64,000 nt of DNA, taken from positions 706,757,095 to 706,821,094 of the forward strand of contig NC_057810.1 in NCBI RefSeq assembly GCF_018294505.1. The letters run 5' to 3'. The notes beneath the pieces were generated by a model that saw only the letters and a list, made by a program, of their open reading frames with translations, was not told the origin of the DNA and searched no databases. This document shows positions 56,961 through 64,000 of this stretch, one piece after another (position 1 is the first letter of the stretch; the number at the start of each line of letters is the position of its first letter). Origin of the DNA: Triticum aestivum (taxonomy: Eukaryota; Streptophyta; Magnoliopsida; Poales; Poaceae). Made by a program: the position numbers and the translations under genes.

Positions 56961-58840
56961 TAGGGGGTCATTTTTTAGTGGTTTGGTGCTCCTTATCTCA
57001 GCACACATCAGATCATAGTTCAACTATGGCGAACTAGCATATACATTCTGGGTACATAAACACACAAGCAAAAGCATTCAACCTCACTTTTCCCTTGTCT
57101 CTATTTGTTTTTTCTGATGTTTTTTTATCGACAAACCTCATTGTCTGCAACAAGTAAAAGTTGTATATATGACATGCCCATTCCAAGGCCCTGTAATGAT
57201 GATCCTACCCGCATTCAATATTTATTGCAAAAAATTATACCACTGTCAATGATGAAGATACTTTGAACATTATTTTCTTCTTATCTTTTTTTGTTTGTGG
57301 GTACACTCATCGATGTTTCCTGCTGTAGTATAGGGTTAAGTAACTAATAAGCTGGACCAAATGAGCGAACAGGGTAAATGGTTGGTACATAGTCAAAACA
57401 ACAATTTGTTCCCAAACAGAAAGTTCAGTATCTAGAAACAGAAGTTGTTTCCTACTTTGGTTCACTTTTTTTTGTTTTTTTCAAGGGCCTATTTTGTCAT
57501 AGTTTCACAACACATTTTTAACAATGATATTTTTTGTTTCCCCACAAGGTGCAAGCATGTGAGAATGGAAGCAGGGAAACCCGATCAGTATTTGTGAAGG
57601 TGGATGTCATCAACAGTCTCCCAGAATTTTTAGATTGATCAACCTACAGATTGTTGTGGCAGGCAGAGAAGTGAGGAAAATTTTATCAATGTTTTTCTGG
57701 GTTTGTTTGTTTCACACACCGACACTGATATTTTTTTGTGTGTTTTTTAGACCCTGTGGTGTTAGCCTAATGGTTTAGATTGGAGGCCTTTTTGTTTTTT
57801 TGCAAGGTGCCAAGGTGGCTACATGGACTATCTAACTTTGTTTGTTTATGAAATTTGTTAGAAGCTTGACAGCAAGGTCAGTCTATGTCAGCTAACATTT
57901 TTGTATCGGTGCCTGATATACCCTGCATTATCGAGTTTTATGATATACATGCTTTCTGATGTTTTTCAAATCTTTTTAAGTTATCGGATGTGTCCGAGCG
58001 GCGACGGCGGAGTGTTGGTGTCCATTTTCTCTTTGTAAATAAATTTGCTTGATGTGTGGTCCAGTTTCTGAATACTTTGTTAAGAGGTGTAGTAACACTG
58101 TCGGTCTATCAGGTTTGCCTGTTGCATGCTGAGTTGTGTAGTACTTATTTTGGACAATGAGCAACGGTACTACTTTTTTGTGGTGATTAGATGTTTATAG
58201 GTTTTTATTGACAGTATATTATCATTGTTTGTTCCATGCTATGAAATGTAATTTTGGTTGCACAAACGCTAGACTCATGTAACAATGTTAGTCTAGAACC
58301 AATGAAAAACATAAGATGGAGTTATTTTATTGCTTTTTAGGCAGGATTAGGTTGTCCAAGTGAAAATGAATGAAAATTTTGTGCATTCGAACACTGAATT
58401 ATAATGTTTCCCTTTTTCTTTTTCTGCAACAGTGCTCCCTGAAAAATGTAAGAATACTTTTAGTTGTCATATATAGGCCATATTTTGTCAGAAAAAATGG
58501 AACATAAATATCAGTGTATAGAACTTCATGTAAATTAGAGTTAGCTTACTAATGACACAAGATCTAGCACGCCAGTGCGTGACTCGCTACTAGGATTTTT
58601 CCTACTTTCCCAGCCACCCAACTTCTTTTACAAGCAAGCAAGTTCTTTTCTTTAACAAACAAGGCCCAGGCCTGTGAGCAGATCTTGCTTTTTTCAAACA
58701 AACAAACATAAATACAATACAAAGCCCAACTAACAAGGCCCACCAGGTGGAAGGGTAGTCGGGCTGGGTGGGAGGGTTGACGACATACAAACAACGGCAT
58801 GTGGGAGATCGACAATCAAACAAGCTGATTTTTTGTTTGT
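56961..58840. other. AT-rich interior of the Mutator-like element, no gene recognised
   Basis: T-rich on the plus strand, with short exon-like fragments (for example 57550-57620, GCAAGCATGTGAGAATGGAAG) that I do not recognise. A captured gene remnant is possible but not demonstrable. Confidence 0.35.
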
Positions 58841-59174
58841 CAACGAGGTGGGGACAGAATTTAGAGGATGACGTCACCTTAGATGTGAGGTATTATCTCA
58901 CATCTAGATGTGACATAGACAGACCCTTAAACAATTTAGACAACATGGGTAGATCGGACACATGCTCCTACTAGGCAATCCTACTTCTGGTTGCAGTATC
59001 AGCCTATCAGGTGGGAAAGCAATTATGTTACGCGTGTGGCATGTTTCTGTTCTCTTCTCTGTGGCATTCTGGAGTTTGTTTGTACCAGATAAAAACTTAA
59101 ATAGATAATAATGTAATTGTTATACATTAGTTTGATCATTATATGTTGTATCTGGTATGCGGTATGCATATATC

Positions 59175-60885
59175 TATTGGGGAACATAGTAATTTCAAAA
59201 AAAATTCTACGTACACGCAAGATCATGGTGATGCATAGCAATGAGAGGGGAGAGTATCGTTTACGTACCCTCATAGACCGTCAGCGGAAGCGTTATATCA
59301 ACGCGGTTGATGTAGTCAAAAGTCTTCACGATCCGACCGATCCAATTACCGAAAGCACGGCACCTCCGCATTCGGCACACGTTCAGCTCGATGACGTCCT
59401 TGCCTTCTCGATCCAGCAAGAGGGGTGAAGTAGTAGATGAGTTCCGGTAGCACAATGGCGTGGTGATGGTGTTGGTGAAGAACAATCTCCGCAGATCTTC
59501 GCCTAAGCACTACGAAAACTATGACGGAGGATAAACTAGAGGGGACGGGGTTGCCAGCACACGGCTTGGTGTTTCTTGATCTGTCTTGGGTGCTAGCCCT
59601 ACCCCTTTATTTATATGTTGAGCCTTGGGATCGAAACTTGGAGTAAAAGCCTCCACAAAGTCAGTTTCACCCGAAAGGCAAGAGTCCTTCTCGGACTCCA
59701 GGGCCAGACGCCAGGGTTCCCGGCGTTTGGACCCAAACGGCAGGGACCCTGGCGTCTGGCCCCTGGACTCCGCAAAACTTCCTTTTGTGCTTTCCAAAAA
59801 CCTTGTGGGTTTTCCCCTTTGGCCGAGATAAAGTGTTTTCGTGCCCAAACATTTCGGGAAACATCCGGAACCCCTTCCGATGGATTCCGGAACCCTTCCG
59901 GAGATCAAACACTACTATCCACATATCAATCTTTACTTCCGGACCATTCCGGAGTACCTCGTCATATCCGTGATCTCATCCGAAACTCCGAACAACATTC
60001 GGTCACCAACAAACATAACTCATAGTACTATATCGTCAACGAACGTTAAGCGTACGGACCCTACGGGTTCGAGAACTATGTAGACATGACCGAGACACCT
60101 CTCTGGTTAATAACCAATAGCGGAACCTGGATGCCCATATTGGCTCCTACATATTCTACGAAGATCTTTATCGGTCAGACCGCATAACAACATATGTTGT
60201 TCCCTTTGTCATCGGTATGTTACTTGCCCGAGATTCGATCGTCGGTATCTCAATACCTAGTTTAATCTCGTTACCGGCAAGTCTCTTTACTCGTTCCGTA
60301 ATACATCATCCCACAACTAACTCATTAGTCACAATGCTTGCAAGGCTTATAGTGATGTGCATTACCGAGAGGGCCCACAGATACCTCTTCGACAATCGGA
60401 GTGACAAATCCTAATATCGAAATATGCCAACCCAACAAGTACCTTCGGTGACACCTGTAGAGCACCTTTATCATCACCCAGTTACGTTGTGACGTTTGGT
60501 AGCACACAAAGTGTTCCTCCGGTAAACGAGAGTTGCATAATCTCATAGTCATAGGAACATGTATAAGTCATGAAGAAAGCAATAGCAACATACTAAACGA
60601 TCAAGTGCTAAGCTAACGGAATGGGTCAGGTCAATCACATCATTCTCCTAATGATGTGATCCCGTTAATCAAATGATAACTCATGTCTATGGCTAGGAAA
60701 CATAACCATATTTGACTAACGAGCTAGTCAAGTAGAGGCATACTAGTGACACTCTGTTTGTCTATGTATTCACACATGTATTATGTTTCCGATTAGTACA
60801 ATTCTAGCATGACTAATAAACATTTATCATGAAATAAGGAAATAAATAATAACTTTATTATTGCCTCTAGGGCATATTCCTTCAA
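59175..60885 (-). mobile_element. Solo LTR of an Angela/BARE/WIS-like retrotransposon
   Basis: TSD ATATC (59170-59174 and 60886-60890). On the minus strand it starts TGAAGGAATATGCCCTAGAGG, familiar from abundant Triticeae LTRs, and ends GTTCCCCAATA (usual end CCCCAACA; one terminal base mutated). 1,711 bp, no internal domain. The minus-strand TATA region is CATATAAATAAAGG near 59604-59618. The LTR has lost its partner by LTR-LTR recombination. The family name is given from memory of the consensus. Confidence 0.88.
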
Positions 60886-60890
60886 TATCT

Positions 60891-61133
60891 TGCTATCTGT
60901 ATCTATCGTTAGTACATACTAGTAGTTAGGTACTTAGGCCTTGGTTGCATTATTCCTATCCATCCAGGGGGATTAAGCAAAGATGTTGTCATTATAAGTT
61001 CTTTCCTTGTAAACTTATGATGCACCCGTCCTGGCTGAGAGATGCACTTATTGGTGCTGATTTGAATTGATGTTCGTGACTGTTCTACAGATGCAGTAGA
61101 CTGATGTTTATTGTTGTTTTGTTAATTGTACAG
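60891..61133. other. CACTA-3 right arm upstream of the fibrillarin exons
   Basis: Probably intron sequence of the captured gene: TTGTTTTGTTAATTGTACAG at its end is a good plant splice acceptor. Nothing else recognised. Confidence 0.4.
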
Positions 61134-61673
61134 AACGAGGAAGCATCCAAGGTTGAGTATAGGGTGTGGAACCCCTTCAGATCCAAGCTGGCTACTGCTG
61201 TGCTCGGTGGTGTGGACAACATCTGGATTGTAAGTCCTTTTTGTGCCTCCGCTTGCATTCTGGATTGTTTGAATACCTTGTTTTGTCAAGGATGTAATTC
61301 AGACTGGAACCATTGTTGTAGTAGCTGACTTTGTGGTTCTTGGTTCAGGCTCCTGGAACACGTGTGATGTACCTCGGAGCTGCCTTTAGAACAACCGTGT
61401 CTCATGTGTCTGACATTGTTGGACCGGTGAGATCTCGTCACTATTTCCTTTGTGTATTTCAAGTGAATGCTGCTTTATGTGAGTTGTCTTAACGAAGTCT
61501 TGTCACTTTGCAGACTGGGTTGGTGTATGCCGTTGAGTTCTCTCACCGGAGTGGTAGGGATCTTGTCAACATGGCCAAGAAGAGGACCAATGTCATCCCC
61601 ATCACTGAGGATGCTAGGCACCCGGCAAAGTAACGGATGCTGGTCGGCATGGCTCAAGCTGTACCAAATCAAG
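61134..61673 (+). pseudogene. Captured fragment of a fibrillarin gene inside CACTA-3
   Basis: Fibrillarin is the nucleolar box C/D snoRNP 2'-O-methyltransferase for rRNA. Three exons with intact GT-AG borders remain: 61134-61229 ([20 protein letters not shown] to LGGVDNIWI), 61349-61426 ([20 protein letters not shown] to SDIVGP) and 61514-61673 ([20 protein letters not shown] and onward to EDARHPAK). The order and junctions match plant fibrillarin. Damage: the SAM-binding GAASGTT is GAAFRTT; TAA (61631-61633) replaces the Tyr codon after HPAK; next comes RMLVGMAQ, which lacks the VDVIFSDV segment with a catalytic Asp. The N-terminal RGG part and the C-terminus are missing. Introns are kept, so capture was at DNA level. 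Confidence 0.9.
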
Positions 61674-63207
61674 GTATCTCGCTTTCCATGTTCGCCCCTT
61701 TCTTTATGCTTGCTAGCTGCATCTGGCGCAAAGCTCAATTTCTTCTGCTCCTAATTCAGTGACGCAGCTGCAGCTCATTGGTTGCATGGTCTTCGGTTTT
61801 GTTGTGCTGATTCGATGTTGTAGGATGTACGTAGTACTGTCTTCAAACCTTGATGCATTCATTCGTTGTGTGGTCCGTGGACGAACTAGAATTAGCTGGT
61901 TCACTCGGATTAGTCTGTGTTAACATAGTAAGTTAGCAAGACCATGTTTAGTGAGATATATCAGCAAGAGTAGCTGCATTTGCTTCAGTTGTACTCTATA
62001 TGTTTGAGAGAGATATATCTTTAGAGTATTGCCTTCATATACTATCTAATTTCTGCAGTTATTGAAGTGAAAATGCACGATGCTGGTGACTAACCGGAAA
62101 AGTTCTTTGAGTTCCATACATTGATTAAAACATTTCAATCTGTCATTGAGTTAGCTATATATATCCGTGATACCATTTCTGTACTGTGATAGTTTCTCAT
62201 ATTTTTGTATTATACTTGTATACATTATTCCTATTTGAAGTCATCAACTAAGATGTGGTAAACATTCCTGCCATGTGCTGCTTCCTTTTTCATGCTTTGC
62301 TACTATAGGTGATTTGCTTGAACTGAGATGATTGGTGTATTTGTGCTTATAATTATGCTTCTATGTGATTGTTGTAGCACGACCCAACCAAATAAACATT
62401 TTGTGCCTTGATCTAGCTCTAAAAGTGTGGTGTTACCTATCTTTACAGGAGCTCTGGGCTGAAGAAATTTGAAGAAGCTTGAAGCCCGACAAAGTAAAGA
62501 GTAGCGAGTAATAATGTAGTGCTAGTTATGTTGTACAGTAGCCAGCATATCTGGTTGTATGAACACTATTGTAAATACTGTAATTTCATATTTGTACAAT
62601 AGTCAGCATATTTGGTGCTAATATTGGCTATCATTTTACAGTTTCATATGTTCTCTTGCCATTTGAAATATTTTTCATTTGTTTATTGCGAAAGTGTGAG
62701 AAATAGAAAGATGACCAGTGTGACAAACGAAAATGCCAAGGCCCAAAAAGTAGATGGAATGTAAAAAGGCCGAGGCCCAAGACAGAAATGGACTATAAAA
62801 GGGTTGAGGGTGAAAAAAATGTACTATAAAAGGCAATGGACAAGAAAAAAAGCCGAATTGCTGGGCTAGGCCCATGTAGCTAGCAAAAAATAACATGAAA
62901 AAATACATTAAAAATGCCGAATTGTTGGGCTTGGCCCATGTAAAACGCTGAATCAGACCGGGCTGATTCTTGTGCCACATCAGCTTGCCACGCTGGATGC
63001 CTACGTGGCCTGGGGAGGTTGCTAGTGACCAAAAATTTGGTCGTGGAACCAGCAACCTTTTACAGATCACAAAGAATGTCATAATTTCAGTTTACGACCG
63101 CCACCTTTTGACCTTCTGTTTTTGGACACAAAAAGGTCGCAAATGAAAAACTATGACCTTTCAGCGACCAATAGTGAGGGTCACAAGTTGACATATTTCT
63201 TGTAGTG
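61674..63207. other. CACTA-3 right arm and subterminal region
   Basis: After the fibrillarin exons no further gene is recognised. From about 62400 the sequence resembles the left arm of CACTA-1 in reverse (CACGTGGC-type words TAGGCATCCAGC, GCCCAACAATT), with the subterminal GGTC/GACC words rising toward the terminus. Confidence 0.6.
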
Positions 63208-63448
63208 AATCCTCGCAGAAGGCAGCTTCCCAGCTACATCCATGTGACTGCTCGCATGCATAGCTTCGCCCCGGCACTGCTAGCCTCGCCGGCTCACTGT
63301 GCATTGGCTCCATCGGCACGGCTGGTGGTTATCAAGATCGCACCGGCACGGACACGCATGGCATATGTTCGATGAAGTGCACAAAAAAAGTAACTTTACT
63401 GCGTTATATAGGGGATCGGTTAGATCCGGTAAAAACTTAGTGTAGATC
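63208..63448. other. Flank to the right of CACTA-3
   Basis: Continuation of the sequence interrupted at 34226. GGGGATCGGTTAGATCC (63411-63427) partly mirrors GTAACCGATCACCTATCC (34001-34018), possible ends of an older element. Confidence 0.35.
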
Positions 63449-64000
63449 TAGGAGATGTTGCTAATAATTTGGACAAGTTGATGAAGTCTCTTCATGGGTG
63501 GAGTAAGGTTCACATTGTATATTTGCCAAAAAAGCTTGAAAATTTACTTAAAAGATTAATTGTGTTATTTAACAGAAATGATTATAAAGCAATAGTGGAG
63601 AGGAAGAAAATTTTAAAGGAAATGGATGAGCTCCTAATTAAGGAAGAAATCATGTGGAAGTAGAGATCATGTCCGGATAAAATGATGTGGCGAGATAGGA
63701 ACACAATTTTTTCCATAGGAAGGCCACTTGGAGAGCGAGAAAGAATAATATTTCTGCCATCAGAAGAAATGATGTGTCTCTTTCTCATGATATGTAAGAA
63801 ATCAAAGGTATCACAAATTCTTTTTTCAAGGATCTTTAATCCTTTGATTCTATGGTAAATCCGTCATGTATTATTTCTCTTGTGAAACCTTTGGTGACTG
63901 ATCAAATGAATGAGGATCTTTGTAAATCCTTTTTTGAGCAAGAAATCGGCGATGCCCTCTTCCAAATGGGTTTCCTGCAAGGTTTTTTCAAAGAAATTGG
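63449..64000 (+). pseudogene. Decayed LINE ORF2 (reverse transcriptase), truncated by the window end
   Basis: The frame NNLDKLMKSLHGWSKVHIVY and then YKAIVERKKILKEMDELLIK-EEIMWK corresponds to the linker between endonuclease and reverse transcriptase of plant L1 LINEs (SLHSWSKEKFG, MDELLYREEMMW). After stops at 63661-63675 the frame resumes with RDRNTIFS and, near 63890, VTDQMNEDLCKSFFEQEIGD-ALFQMG, the entry to the reverse transcriptase domain (EEISDALFQIGPLKAPG). Several stops and a frameshift show it is inactive. Confidence 0.8.

Larger units (their letters stand above)
38658..58926. mobile_element. Mutator-like element (about 6.0 kb native, 20.3 kb with nested retrotransposon)
   Basis: A 9-bp TSD TTAAACAAT (38649-38657 and 58927-58935) flanks it, the size expected for Mutator elements. 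The ends are inverted over about 75 bp: TTCACATCTAGATGT, then CTCACATCTAAGG on the left, and the reverse (CCTTAGATGTGAGG, ACATCTAGATGTGACATAG, ACAGACCC) on the right. No MURA transposase is recognised. The interior has TIR-like words repeated inside (TCTCACATCTAAGTCC near 39291, GTCTCATCTAAG near 54051), a Stowaway MITE, a long palindrome array and the three-LTR retrotransposon. Confidence 0.85.
34227..63207. mobile_element. CACTA-3: CACTA transposon expanded to 29 kb by nested insertions
   Basis: Left end CACTACAAGAAATATGTC at 34227, right end GACATATTTCTTGTAGTG at 63207, flanked by TSD AAT on both sides (34224-34226, 63208-63210). The left 0.5 kb matches the right end of CACTA-1 in reverse complement; the right 0.8 kb matches the left end of CACTA-1. 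So the two are one family in opposite orientation. Removing the Mutator-like element and the solo LTR leaves about 7.0 kb, close to CACTA-1 (7.5 kb). It carries fibrillarin exons near the right end. No transposase recognised. Confidence 0.9.

Overview
The window looks like a piece of a large, repeat-rich grass nuclear genome, most probably Triticeae (wheat, Aegilops or barley group). The grounds are a Stowaway MITE of the Athos type, a solo LTR of the Angela/BARE/WIS-like kind, CACTA transposons, GT-AG introns with U-rich plant context, and genes best matched by grass proteins. No prokaryotic features are seen. All boundaries were read by eye from terminal repeats, target-site duplications (TSDs) and comparison of copies within the window; no database was searched.

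Only one gene appears intact: a three-exon tubulin-folding cofactor A gene (32117-33418, +). Three other host genes are recognisable but broken. Two are tandemly duplicated tau-class glutathione transferases: GST-A (8531-17054) is split by a 7.5-kb CACTA element and carries two CGA-to-TGA stops, and GST-B (23742-24875) has one stop. Both copies have an extra upstream exon resembling an organelle transit peptide, and both lack the usual catalytic serine. The third is a carboxylesterase of the CXE15 type (26828-29625, -), cut by a very young 1.7-kb non-autonomous LTR retrotransposon.

Layout. 1-8.2 kb: remnants (partial LTR, decayed Gypsy gag/protease, CACTA end, possible LINE, a MITE-like element). 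8.2-21.2 kb: GST-A block with CACTA-1 (9309-16785) inside the gene and CACTA-2 (17821-20519) downstream. 21.2-26.8 kb: LINE tail, MITE, an orphan promoter copy and the GST-B block. 26.8-30.1 kb: the disrupted esterase and a Stowaway-like MITE upstream of it. 30.1-34.2 kb: AT-rich repeats and the cofactor A gene. 34.2-63.2 kb: one nested composite. CACTA-3 (34227-63207, TSD AAT) is the outermost shell; a Mutator-like element (38658-58926, 9-bp TSD) sits in it; a 14.3-kb three-LTR retrotransposon (39347-53617, TSD CGAGC) sits in that; a solo LTR (59175-60885, TSD ATATC) lies in the right arm of CACTA-3. 63.4-64.0 kb: a decayed LINE reverse-transcriptase ORF.

The most interesting signals are these. 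(1) The LTR-INT-LTR-INT-LTR element has 4.3-kb LTRs and only 1.4-kb internal domains; each domain carries one 264-codon ORF with its own TATA box and a possible dsRNA-binding-like fold. (2) CACTA-1 and CACTA-3 belong to one family, share a GC-rich leader, and have each picked up pieces of a different ribosome-related gene (RPL18a in one, fibrillarin in the other), both reading toward the same element end. (3) A long array of imperfect palindromes lies inside the Mutator-like element. (4) A transit-peptide-like exon is joined in frame to a tau GST.
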